Shown: in pieces, positions 31,325-40,649 of the stretch
Numbering within the stretch: the first letter of the stretch is position 1
How the letters are laid out: each line of letters opens with the position of its first letter
Source of the DNA: Sphaerosporella brunnea
Lineage: Eukaryota; Ascomycota; Pezizomycetes; Pezizales; Pyronemataceae
DNA: 40,687 nucleotides
Direction of reading: 5' to 3'
Assembly: GCA_008704415.1 (NCBI GenBank)
Contig: VXIS01000388.1
Coordinates: forward strand, 1 to 40,687
The notes under the pieces: model-generated
Databases searched by the model: none
The model's input: the letters and a program-made list of their open reading frames with translations, nothing else
What the model was told of the DNA's origin: nothing
Translations under genes and position numbers: made by a program

Positions 31325-32098
31325 CTATGACTTCGGAGGCAGGTATTCCGACCCGTGATTATCCGGCACGCCACATCCTCCCGCCTGCGAGGAACTCCCA
31401 GCCTCACCCAACCGCACCGGCGCCAAATCCGGCTTCACCATCTCGGGCGCATCGCCACCACCCCCAACACCACCACCACCACCATTATCGTTATTTACCC
31501 TCCTCATATCCTGCTTCACCATCTCGGGCGCATCGCCACCACCCCCACCACCACCACCACCACCATTATCGTTATTTACCCTCCTCATATCCTCCTTCAG
31601 CTTCCGTCGCTGCTTGATGCACATGAAAACGCCGACGAATATCAGGACCAGCAGGATCCCGCCGATGACGCTGACGCCCGCGGTCGCCTCGAGCGAGAGC
31701 GGCAGCTGCGCGCTCGCTGTGGGGAGGTGGAAGGTCGCGGTCGCGGTCGCGGTTGGACTCTCTGAAGCTTGTTAGTGGGGTGCGAAAGAAGGGGGCCCGG
31801 TGGGGGGGGAGGACCGGCACTGATTGGGGCCATGGAGGCGCTGGCGGGCTACATGTGAGATAGGTTGTGGTTTGTGGTGAGCTGGATGAGGAGATGAAAA
31901 AGTTGTGGATACGTTCGGACACTCGGGGCCAGACTTAGCGCCTTTTTCCCCGGGGAGGGGTGGGGGGGGGGGGGATGCATGCACCCCGCATTCACGGCTG
32001 CAGGGGAGGCAATAACCGGTTTTGGATACACGACCCGCGGGATTTGTGGTGATTGTCGATACGAGATACGTTGATGGCGACCTTGCGGCTATCGTCAT
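31325..32098 (-). CDS. single-pass membrane protein with a duplicated Gly-rich cytosolic tail
   Basis: Proposed exons are 32,098-31,996 and 31,761-31,325, giving 179 residues. The acceptor is strong (CCACTAACAAGCTTCAG), the donor GTGAAT is weaker, and the 234-nt intron is long for this window, so the N-terminal exon is the uncertain part. The second exon is clear: a Thr/Ala/Ser-rich external segment, a membrane helix at about 64-83 (SVIGGILLVLIFVGVFMCI), a basic stop-transfer KQRRKLKEDMRR, and a tail with two 27-residue units MRRVNNDN-Gly(n)-DAPEMVK. There is a CLPCS motif just before the splice. No classical signal peptide is seen. This architecture recalls fungal Mid2/WSC-like surface sensors, but no defining domain is present, so the function is unknown. 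Confidence 0.5.
31433..31594 (-). repeat. two tandem 81-bp repeats in the membrane protein tail
   Basis: Two 81-bp units (27 residues each), differing mainly in the Gly run, code for the duplicated tail. Confidence 0.9.
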
Positions 32099-32111
32099 CT
32101 CGGATTGTCGG

Positions 32112-32183
32112 TTATGTGCAAGGTTGGTTCGCCTGACGCCCCCGCATTCGGGAAGAGAAGGGAAGGAAGGGATTTCTATAAAA
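32112..32183 (-). promoter_or_regulatory. TATA box and 11-codon uORF before the membrane-protein ATG
   Basis: TTTTATAGAAA (32,183-32,173) is followed by a CT-rich stretch and then a short upstream ORF (32,147-32,112, MRGRQANQPCT) that stops 13 bases before the ATG at 32,098. The uORF could lower translation of the main frame. On the plus strand the same site reads TATAAAA. Confidence 0.4.
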
Positions 32184-32806
32184 GCGAGCTTGGATGTTCA
32201 CGCGCACGGAGAGTTCACCGTGACGGCTGGCGGCGAAATAGAGCGGGGTTTTCTGGAACAAACGAAATATCTGAAGAGAAGAGGGGGCTTCCAGATCAGA
32301 GGTCCGAAACCTGGTGGGGGGGCGCCATACATAAGACCGGTGGTGGTGTGACTTGTGCCACGAGGTGTCAAGTCGAAAATCGACCTGACGGACTCTAAAT
32401 TCCGGTGGGAAGTCTCCCAGCGGAACGAATTCCGATATCAAATTCATGGCCCAGTTATCCACTATGATCGGCGATTTGTATCCTAACACTGAGTTCTTAT
32501 AGAGCATTGTGCTCCTGCGATGTCCATCACTGGAGTGGAAACGGCAAGCACACGGTATTGGGAAAGGGGAGGACGAAGTAAGTGTGCATACCTGCGTGTA
32601 GTTATGGCACGTGACACTTGGTAGGGTACATGTCATCAAGTATGACAAGCAACTTGATATCAATGCAGCAGAGTCAATGCGTGCCTCTTTCAAAGGTCTT
32701 GGTAAGATTGAATATTGATTGTTCTGCGACGGAAACTCCGATGTGTAACGACAATCTACTTAGGTAAGTAGGTGGGCGGACCCCAGAGACGATGCGGAAA
32801 ATCATT
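32184..32806. other. intergenic stretch, no gene accepted
   Basis: A 193-residue minus-strand frame (32,112-32,693) crosses the TATA box and has no recognisable domain. I treat it as chance or as an eroded gene. Confidence 0.4.
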
Positions 32807-33417
32807 CTAAACCAGTGTCCGAGTGCTATCCCGTGAAGCAACCAGCGCCATCACCACGCAGACCAGCTTGTCGCTGCAATTACCCGCCGCGCCAGATTCC
32901 AGCCCGCCTGATGTTTGATCCTTCTTCTGGGTCTTCTCTGTCGCTGGTGCTTCGAGATCTTCACATGTTCCTCTTGCGATCGGTTCTTCTACGTCAGCTT
33001 CTATCAAAGCCCCCAGCCATAACTTTTCTCCCCAGCTGGGGCTGTGCGGTGACGGTGTTTCTATTTGAATGGGAGCTGTCTCGGGGCGATGGGGCGAACT
33101 ATTCTGGACAGTCGACGACATCGAAAACCTGAAACATGGTGACGTAGCTGCTGTACATTCCACTCTTACATGGGGGATATGGACTGCGAGTAGAAGTTCG
33201 GGAACAAGGTCCGTAGCATTGGGAAACGTCGTGGATGAACAGTCATCCTTTGTGTTGGGAATGCATCGCTGGACCAGCCCGATGGCGAGTTCCAGGCTGC
33301 TGGATTCGCTCAGATACGAGAAGAGAGTCACGACGATTGCGTCTTCTCGCAGCCGGATGGCAGCTGAACAGCGTTTGTCCGACCATGAGTCGACGTCTTC
33401 GCACTTGCGCTATGTTT
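32807..33417 (-). CDS. possible coding exon of an unrecognised protein
   Basis: The minus-strand frame is open from about 33,417, just inside an in-frame TAG that could be part of a 3' splice site (ACATAG), down to the stop at 32,807. It gives about 200 codons without an ATG at the left edge. The first part has an amphipathic helical pattern (SAAIRLREDAIVVTLFSYLS, then LELAIGLVQRCIPN) that looks protein-like. The second part is Ser/Pro/Glu-rich. No upstream exon could be assigned. A competing plus-strand frame (33,069-33,524) exists. Confidence 0.3.
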
Positions 33418-34237
33418 GCTTATGTCTCTATCTGTTGTCTCTTGCCTCGCATACAACCGAACCAGCCGAATTAGTTGATCCAGAACTGGAACCTCATGGC
33501 CGCTCGAGTCGTTGTCCGGTTTGACGCTTCGCCGAGGACCCAGAATGGTTGCAAAAGCCTATAGGCGCTTTGCCGGAGCATTTGAGGCCTGAGCTCGAGG
33601 ACGAAGTTTCCGAGCGTGAAAATTCCCCTTTCCCGGCTCTGTTTGGAGGCAAGAAGAAGCCCCCCCCCTCCTTTCCCGAGACGAGCTTACGGCAGGAGCC
33701 AAACGCCGCACGGTGTTGTTGCCCAAATACAATCCCAAAAGAGGCAGCCTGAGAGTGAAAGTCCTTGCAAAGATGGCCGCGGTGGTTGAGTTTGGAAGCA
33801 GAGGACAAAAAGGTGGATGTGGTATATGTTGGAGGACCTCTGCGATGGGATGTGTAGATAGTGTAATCCGCGCTCACAATCGCGGGACATCCATCCATAG
33901 ATACAAGCACGGGAAGGAGGCGCAAAACGTTGGGAAGTGGGAGGAGCGAGGTTGGGTTACTTGTAGGCTTGACTTGGGAGAGCCTTGGGAGCAATGTCTG
34001 TCAAACAAATTTACCACAACAAACGTGAAGCGGTTGTAAAGCACTATGTATAGGTCGGCTTACCATGATCATGGTAGTTAGCGAAACGAGGTCACCACGA
34101 GTGTTCTTGGGAAATGTAGAGGAAGAGATGGCAGGCGCTTCAAGCGTTTGTAGTATTGATGGGTTCCATGACTGTATGGAGCCCCCATAGTTGGTGTTAG
34201 CTTCAAGGGTTGTTGATTTCGAGTTGAAGAGTGTCCA
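33418..34237. other. stretch without an accepted gene
   Basis: A 166-residue minus-strand frame (33,494-33,994) is Ser/Gly-rich with no motif. A pyrimidine run occurs at 33,660-33,672. Confidence 0.35.
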
Positions 34238-35250
34238 TCAGTAGACGTCGTGATTGCATAGAGGAGGGCTTCGCATGCATTGCGAGATTTGCAGCATTAG
34301 GTTGCGTCGAAGATCCAAAACCACACACCTTTGCTTCACACGAACAGTATGTTGCGACTCGAACGGAAACCAACTGACTTCCAAACAGGAGTTATGATAT
34401 GCCGAAAACTCAGCCAAGAGCTCAGCCTCATATGCTTCAGCGTCCGGATACTCGATTCACGGGTAGATGCTTATGTATAACTATCGGAGGATTCCGTGGT
34501 GAGCCGTGGTGATCCGGCTATGGCCGTGTATTTCCCGGATACCTTCGCAGCGTGGCTGTCCTAGATTTCACGGTATTCTGGGTGTTGGCAGGAGCAGGTA
34601 ATCCCCATCCAAAGTCTCGTTTTCCGTTCGAGCCTGACGGAGTGTTATTCCACTCCTCGACGAAAGCTGCGCAGCTCTAACTCCTCCATACCTATTCCAT
34701 TCGCTCAAGGAAACGAGTAGTGGAGCTTGGTGAGGACATCCAAAATCGCTTCCCGTCTGGAAGATGGCTGCGGGACGACGGTAGAAGTTGGCGAATGAAA
34801 AGCGGTGAACAATAGTTCTGGCCCTGTATAACCAATGCCATGTTGGATTGCAATGGGCTTCGAGAATGCGTGTAGACTCGCATGTGGCTCCAAACGGTAT
34901 ATATGTATCCCCGTGGGAACACCGAATTCCTGGCAGAAGGATCTTGCCGTGAGAGGTGTTTTGAGACAGCGCATATGTAGAGAACGCGCATAACCCTAGG
35001 CGAGAGTGCAGTGGGTATGGGTTCAGGAAGGGCAGAATATTAAGGCATCCTGCTCACTACGCAGGCGAATGCGAGCAATGATCTGTTTATTGCCGTGTCG
35101 GTCATGGGTATATCGAACGAAATCGTCGGAAATAAGAAGATGGTCCGAGGCCGCCGAGAGGTTAAGATAGCAAAGTTGTGGAAGTGATCGTGAAGCCCAT
35201 ATTGCTTGAGCTGATCTTGTAGGTTTTCCCTTGTGGGGACTTGTCCGCTT
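34238..35250 (-). pseudogene. possible decayed minus-strand gene (several protein-like frames)
   Basis: Three minus-strand frames look coding but do not join. Near 35,250-35,023, immediately left of the TIR element, is DHLLISDDFVRYTHDRHGNK and IIARIRLRSEQDALIF. At 34,974-34,705 is FCQEFGVPTGIHIYRLEPHA and IAIQHGIGYTGPELLFTAFH. At 34,456-34,238 is IEYPDAEAYEAELLAEFSAY and VSWFPFESQHTVRVKQRCVV. Stops and frame changes separate them and I found no convincing introns. I do not recognise the family. It may be one gene broken by mutation or cut by the neighbouring transposable element. Confidence 0.3.
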
Positions 35251-35254
35251 TATA

Positions 35255-36030
35255 CTCAGGCGGCCGGAATCATTCCACATCACGTGCCGCGCAGGGTTAG
35301 GGTTATATTTTCTACCCGAAAGCGCCCCGCTCGATACCCCCCCATTATCTCAACAACGGCGCGACCCATCTGATTCAAATTGATGTAGTAGGAAGAATAC
35401 ATGAAAATAAACCCTGTGCTGGTGTCTAAAAATCAGCCGTTGTCTGTGTGATGAACGCTGGCCTGGTTCCGCCGCAACCCCGACCCACCCCGACCCGCAA
35501 CCAGTGTACTCACTGCTACGCATCAAAACAGTTCTTCCCATGATACTTTAACACCAGCCGACACTTGTTGTGGAAATTAGCGCACTGACGGTCAATAAGG
35601 TCTTGGGAAAGCTCATTCCACGTCTGTCTGGCTGCTTCCTAAATTTTTCGTTAGAAATTAAATTAAATACAGACCACGGACCACAGTTAGACATACCTTC
35701 GCTTCCTCTACTGATTCTTTTCTTGCACCAATGAGTTGAAACGTAGAGATCTCATCCTGGCTATCTCCAGCCATGACCAGTGCTCAACATCATCCTACGG
35801 ACTGGGACGTTTAAAATCGTCATTTCCAAACCACCAAAAGGTTAGCACTGCTGCTCGCTTTACCAGAGGGATCTTAGGTCCGCGCATCACTGTAAAAAAG
35901 TCGTCAAGTTGGGAGTATTTGCTGCTGGATTCAACGTCGCCACCTCGACTGACGCCCCCGCGACCCCAGGTTAAAAATATAACCCTAACCCTCCGCGGCA
36001 CGTGATGTGGAATGATTCCGGCCGCCTGAG
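35255..36030. mobile_element. 776-bp TIR transposable element flanked by TATA
   Basis: The arms 35,255-35,310 and 35,975-36,030 are inverted copies of 56 bp with one mismatch. Both ends begin CTCAGGCGGCCGG and are flanked outside by TATA, which suggests a TA (or TATA) target duplication. Each arm carries CACGTG and, near its inner end, AGGGTTAGGG, two telomere-like units. The inside contains a spliced 66-codon ORF on the minus strand but no full transposase, so this is a non-autonomous element of Tc1/mariner-like type. Near-identical arms suggest recent mobility. Confidence 0.8.
35516..35774 (-). CDS. spliced 66-residue ORF inside the TIR element, transposase-tail-like
   Basis: Exons are 35,774-35,697 (26 codons) and 35,638-35,516 (40 codons plus stop), separated by a 58-nt intron with donor GTATGT, a CTAAC branch and acceptor TTTAG. 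Phase is 0. The product starts MAGDSQDEISTFQLIGARKE. The second exon, with TWNELSQDLIDRQCANFHNK and RLVLKYHGKN, has the W-x2-L/I-x4-I-x(n)-R-x2-V-x4-G spacing of the C-terminal end of Tc1/mariner transposases; compare WDVIAEERLNSLIR...LPERLQKVIDC elsewhere in this window. No DDE residues are present, so it cannot catalyse transposition. It might be only a remnant or a small DNA-end or regulatory protein. Confidence 0.5.
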
Positions 36031-36104
36031 TATATGGCCATGGGAGCAGCCGTATTATGAGTTCCCGATAATAGAGTTCGATCCTGTATTGACGACAGGT
36101 ATTA

Positions 36105-36246
36105 GGGCCGCTCAGACGGGCGTTTTTGACTTGGATATCCGAATTTTCAACCGGCTGTTGATCGATGACTGTAAGCCATTTGACGCCGAAACTGGCCTTA
36201 AATCCATATACGTCGAAAAAAATATAAACGCCTGTCTGAGCGGCCC
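36105..36246. mobile_element. 142-bp MITE with 21-bp inverted repeats
   Basis: The ends GGGCCGCTCAGAC[GA]GGCGTTT are inverted copies with one mismatch in 21 bp, flanked on both sides by TA. The interior is non-coding. It sits 75 bp right of the 776-bp element. Confidence 0.75.
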
Positions 36247-36248
36247 TA

Positions 36249-36749
36249 TTTTGAATCCCGGAGGTCATATTAACATATTAACTGAACAAAATGTGTTTTT
36301 ACTGTCCATTGCACTTACCACTGGTTTTTCTGAGTACTCGCCTCTATGCCATGGCCGCAAGGCTGAATGCAATATGATTAAACAAACAATCCGAGTACTC
36401 GCACATGCTTCGGCTGAATTGTGCTCCGTGTTGCGCACGCGCAAACAAACGGGCAAACTTCAAGGTAGAGCTCGGCTCCCCGCAAGGCGACCCCCACACT
36501 CATACAACTACTGTCCGCCCGCTCTCCGCCGCTGCACAACTTATATCAACCCGCCGTATCCCCTTTTGTCAACCGTGTCTTCATTCTCGAAAATTCCTCT
36601 TTTCGTCGGCGATCTCCTCGCACATTCCAGAATCGGCATCGCGTCACGTCTTGGCGGCGCGAGTACAACCAACCAACCAACCAAACCACACTTCCTCGCG
36701 TCGTCAGCCAGTTCTCATCGCCATCACCCAATCCTCTCTCACTGCCGCA
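36249..36749. other. upstream region of shr3
   Basis: No gene seen. The long plus-strand frame that crosses both TIR elements and this region is chance. CT-rich DNA and a weak TATA-like ACTTATATC (36,538-36,546) precede shr3. A CCAA tandem repeat lies at 36,669-36,684. Confidence 0.5.
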
Positions 36750-37396
36750 ATGATGCCGCCCGCTCAGTTTGCAACGTTCCTGATCCTCTGCCGTGAGTTA
36801 CTGTCGATGGCTGGATGGTTAGGTCGCTAACACTATCTGCAGCGACATGTTTCTTCCTTGGAATCCTGTTCACGAACTGGGCCTACGACCACCACACTCT
36901 ATGGTCGTCTTCACTGCCATCTGAAGCGGTCCTCGCCGCCGTCGAGACGCACTATACCATGCTCGCCAAAGCCCCGCCAATCCTTACGCGCCTCTTCAAT
37001 GCCGTCGTCGTCACCGGGCTCCTCGGCTTCTTCGTAAAGCTCTACAGGCCCTCCGAAAGCAACATGCTGTTTGACGGCTCCAGCTTGGTGCTCTATATGA
37101 TCGGCGTCATAATGTACGGTACCAATGTTATTAGGGGACTGAGGACAGTCGAGAGCGGCGAGTACGGCCAGGACGTCGGTCGCGTGGACACGCTTAGGGT
37201 CATGGCTGCTACCCATGTCATTTTGGCGCTGGTTCTTGTCGGAGTGTTGGTTCTCCAGGCCGGACAGTGGTACGCGGAGAGGAAGCAGGGAGAGGAAATG
37301 GCCAAGCTGGTGGAGGAGGAGGAGAAGGAACGGATCAAGGAGGAGGAGCAGGAGGGCAAGCGGAGGGTTACGAGGAGCAGTAAGAAAAGGGTTTAG
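36750..37396 (+). CDS. shr3: Shr3-type ER chaperone for amino-acid permeases
   Basis: Exons are 36,750-36,792 and 36,843-37,396, giving 198 residues. The 50-nt intron has donor GTGAGT, branch GCTAAC and acceptor CTGCAG. The start FATFLILCPTCFFLGILFTN and the next WAYDHHTLW are the family hallmark. Four membrane helices lie at about 7-25, 62-80, 93-111 and 133-153, and a highly charged Lys/Glu tail (about 158-198) faces the cytosol. In yeast, Shr3 keeps amino-acid permeases from aggregating in the ER membrane and lets them load into COPII vesicles; ShrA and Psh3 are the Aspergillus and fission-yeast members. Two adjacent ATGs start the frame and I took the first. Confidence 0.93.
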
Positions 37397-37840
37397 GCGG
37401 GAAACTATGGGTTGACGATGGGTCATGATGGCGCAGATTGTAACGACTATGGCTGGCTTGGTGATTGAGTTGGGCGGCGTGGTGTTAGATATCTTTTGTG
37501 CATTTGTTGGTATTTAAGCCGCGCTTGTTTCTCCCTTTCCGCGACGGTATTTACGGAAATTCTGGATCTCTAGAACTTATCGTGACGGGTAACCATCGAA
37601 TCTGCATTCAGCGGATGCGGATTATGGAACCCTCAGGATACACGAATGGACTTGTACATGAATCAATCAACTGACATTCCACCCAGCGACATTATTGGGC
37701 CCTCGATTTTCAGGTTCAAACATTTCAGCTCGGGGGATCGTTTCATAGAATAATATCACATGGCGCGAGTCTTCACAACCCAGCACTCCACGACTCACCT
37801 CTCATCACCACAACAGCACCCCACCGCCTCTCACTCCACC
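37397..37840. other. intergenic spacer between shr3 and mnd1
   Basis: No gene seen. It presumably holds the shr3 3' UTR and the mnd1 promoter. Confidence 0.6.
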
Positions 37841-38512
37841 ATGCCCAAAACCGACGTCCCCGCAGCAAAGCGCGCCCTGGTGCTCAACTACTTCCACACG
37901 ACGCGGGTAGCGCACACGCTCAAAGACCTCGAAAAGGCGCTCCCGAGCGCGGCGGGGATCAGCAGCATGGTGGTGAAAGACTACCTGGCATCACTCGTCA
38001 ACGACTCGCTGCTCACGGTCGAAAAGATCGGGTCCGGAAACTGGTATTGGTCGTTCCCGGCCGACGCGGTGCTGCAGAAGCAGAATCTTGTTGCAGCTGC
38101 CAAGGCGGAGAGGGATAAGGCTGCTGCTGCGTTGGAGGCGGCGGAGAGGGCGGTTGCGGAGGAGCAGGAGCGGCTGGGTGATGGTGGGGATGGCGAGGAT
38201 AGGATGGGCCTTGCCGCTAGGCTCGCCGAGTTGGAGGCTGAGAGGGAGAGGGTTAAAGCTGGTATCGAGGCCCTCAGGGGAGGTGCTGGCGCCGAGGTGG
38301 TTATGGGCGAGCGGGAGAAGTTGAGGTTGAGGGTTAATGAGATCGTGGGTGCGTTGCTACATCCCCCAGTCCGGAGGCGCAGAAACGCTGACTGTTGGGA
38401 AGATAATATTTACCAGCTAGAAAAGTTCTTTAAGGACCGTGCCCCTGAGCAGTGGGCGGCATTGAAGGAGCAAGCTGGATTGGAGGATGAAATCGACTAC
38501 ATCGACTCTTAG
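37841..38512 (+). CDS. mnd1: Mnd1, meiotic recombination accessory protein
   Basis: The product is 223 residues from the ATG at 37,841 in a strong context (CCACCATG). An in-frame ATG at 37,760 would add a poorly conserved His/Ser/Thr-rich extension. Residues about 8-75 match the Mnd1 winged-helix domain: HTLKDLEKALPSAAGISSMV, VKDYLASLVND and EKIGSGNWYWSFP. A long Ala/Glu-rich coiled coil spans about 78-160, and a helical C-terminus with DNIYQLEKFF follows. Mnd1 pairs with Hop2 in the nucleus and stimulates strand invasion by Dmc1/Rad51 between homologous chromosomes in meiosis. The presence of an intact gene suggests retained meiosis. The segment VGALLHPPVRRRRNADCWED (about 168-187) is less family-like and could hide a small rearrangement. 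Confidence 0.9.
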   Translation: MPKTDVPAAKRALVLNYFHTTRVAHTLKDLEKALPSAAGISSMVVKDYLASLVNDSLLTVEKIGSGNWYWSFPADAVLQKQNLVAAAKAERDKAAAALEAAERAVAEEQERLGDGGDGEDRMGLAARLAELEAERERVKAGIEALRGGAGAEVVMGEREKLRLRVNEIVGALLHPPVRRRRNADCWEDNIYQLEKFFKDRAPEQWAALKEQAGLEDEIDYIDS

Positions 38513-39564
38513 GCCTATGCTTTCTCGGGTTTCACGGCGGAACGGACAAGATGTTGCATATGGAGGGAAAGTCGTGTTGGTTTGCAACTTTGTTGAAAAG
38601 GCACTACGAAGTAGGTACCTCTGTGTTTCTTGGGAGCGGGGGGTAGAGTAGGCGGTTGCCTGATAGTAGTTACTAACCGCTTGAATCGTTAGGAATTTCT
38701 TTGCAATAATGCGGCGGATATTACTCGGAGGATTTAATCTATCGTCTTCGGACCGTTGGTTGTTGTTGTTATTGTTGTTTGTTTTGTTTTTTTTGAATTT
38801 TATTCTGCAGTGGTGCCGTGCAGTATGCAGCTGCAGTCTGCAGGAGGCGGAATATCCATCTAGCTCTCGACCTTCCTCATGGACGGACATCTATCTTGCC
38901 TCTTGAGCAATCAGAATCGTTCGTTGTTATTGTTGTTGAGAGCAAAAAAAAGACATCTGGTGATACACACACCTTATACTATCTCCGTCAACTACCAAGA
39001 AGCTGCACTTTTTTCAAGTCCAAGTTGCGCCCAGGGTGGAACATAGCAGTAGTTAAGTCTCAGATATATGAAGGATCACCAGCTAACGCTCGCGCGAGCT
39101 TCCCCAGATCCTCGCTTTATCATGGTATCTGTGCACTTGCATGGATAGAACCGATGCATTGGTCTCTATTTGCAACGGGCCGAGAATGCACCGTCATCAT
39201 CATCATCGTCGGGGGATCACTCGTCCCCCTTTCTCGGCTTCTTTCTTTTTCTTTTCTCCCCGCCCCCTCCTCTCCTCCCCAATCCGTGGCAAAAAAAAAA
39301 AAACGAACCGCAACGGAACCCCGGGTATAGCCGTACCGGCGTTGCATATGGCAGGTAACTAGGTATCTGCGAGTGATGAGCCGTGGCGCACCTGCTGCCC
39401 TTGACCCCACGCCGGGTGTTGTGGTCATGAGGCCCCCCCCCCCCCTCGGGGTGAAAGGAGGAGAGGGAAGTGGATTATAGACCTGGGCACATTATGTTTA
39501 CGTTGGAACTCGGCCGCATGATTTGATGACACTCCAAGACATTCAACGTTTAAGACTCCCATAG

Positions 39565-39678
39565 TTGACTCATCCGACGCCGTTTGTAGTTTGACTCCCC
39601 CAAATGACTCCGTGCACCTTTGTTGACGTCCCTTCGTTGACTGCCCGACACCGTTATTGACTCCCTTGATTGACTCCA
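39565..39678. repeat. cluster of degenerate TTGACTC repeats
   Basis: Seven TTGAC or TGACTC cores lie at 39,565, 39,591, 39,605, 39,623, 39,636, 39,656 and 39,669. Five carry TGACTC, the half site of Gcn4/CPC1-type bZIP proteins, and the first is a full TGACTCA. Another TTGACTC lies at about 40,484. Confidence 0.6.
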
Positions 39679-40633
39679 TTCACGTCGCGAACCCACCGTT
39701 CAGCAATGCGATCAAGCCAGGAACTGAACCCTCCAGGTCTCACAGAGACCCGGCCACTGTCGCAGGTTATTCACCGTGAGTGTATGGCAAAAAGTGGTTA
39801 GTTGCCGGAACCCGCAGGAAAAAAGTTTTGTTTTTTGGGGTACAAAATAACTCACGTCTCGTTGCGCCCGACCGTTTAATACCGCGGAACGTACCCGGTG
39901 GGTATATGAGAGGGAGGGACCTCAGGGCGAAGGTGGGCCAAGGCAAAATAACATATTTCTTGGTATGTTGTTTTGGATTGGCGCCCCCAACTGAGTCCTC
40001 CCTTCTCAACGGTGTGATTGTGTGTTATGCACACATACTCTTGTCGCAGCTGAAGCTTGTTTTGGTTGCCCGGATGCGCGCTGGCTGCTCTGCGCCCTCC
40101 ACTAAAAGGCACAATCCAGACACGGTGATCCATCAGACGTGCAGATGCCCAAAATGCCCCCTGGACCCAGGAGGCCGGCATCGGCGGATGTGTGGAGACC
40201 CTGAATGCGCACAGCAAGAGCGAGCCTGCAGGTTGACGGTGGAACTGGTGAGAGCCTATCACCGCCCACCGAGCGCAGCACCTTTTGGTGAACAGCGTGA
40301 AGGATGGCCTGAAGAGCTTCGTTGCGTCAGTGATTCCTTAGCCGCTGATAACCAAACAGTCCCGTCCTCCTGTTCAGGGAGGGCAGGCAAAGACCGAGTC
40401 TGTGGATTGCTGGCCATTGGCTAGTCATTTCCCCTCCAGATACTGGGTGGCACGCCGGAGCCAATAGCCGACACATGTCGTGATTGACTCCCGGTAGCCA
40501 TCTCCTTAACCACCAATGTGAACCGGCCTGGCGTGCAGTGCTTTTCACTCCATGTCAGTGTCCGTGGCGGACAGTGGTTGAAAGAATTCAGAACGAGGCA
40601 AAACGGATTCCGTTGTGATGCGTGTCCAGGTAA

Positions 40634-40649
40634 GGTGTTTTAAAACACC
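40634..40649. repeat. perfect 16-bp palindrome
   Basis: GGTGTTTTAAAACACC is fully self-complementary, with TGTGATGC on both outer sides as a direct repeat. Confidence 0.8.

Noticed and set aside
36002..36796. 264-residue plus-strand frame starting MMWNDSGRLS
   Set aside because: It starts inside the right TIR arm and runs across the MITE and the shr3 promoter. The same opening residues occur on the minus strand at 35,283 because the arm is an inverted repeat.
39780..40424. 214-residue plus-strand frame with a Cys-rich patch
   Set aside because: No upstream promoter signals, mixed composition and no recognisable family. The Cys patch is too short to support a call.
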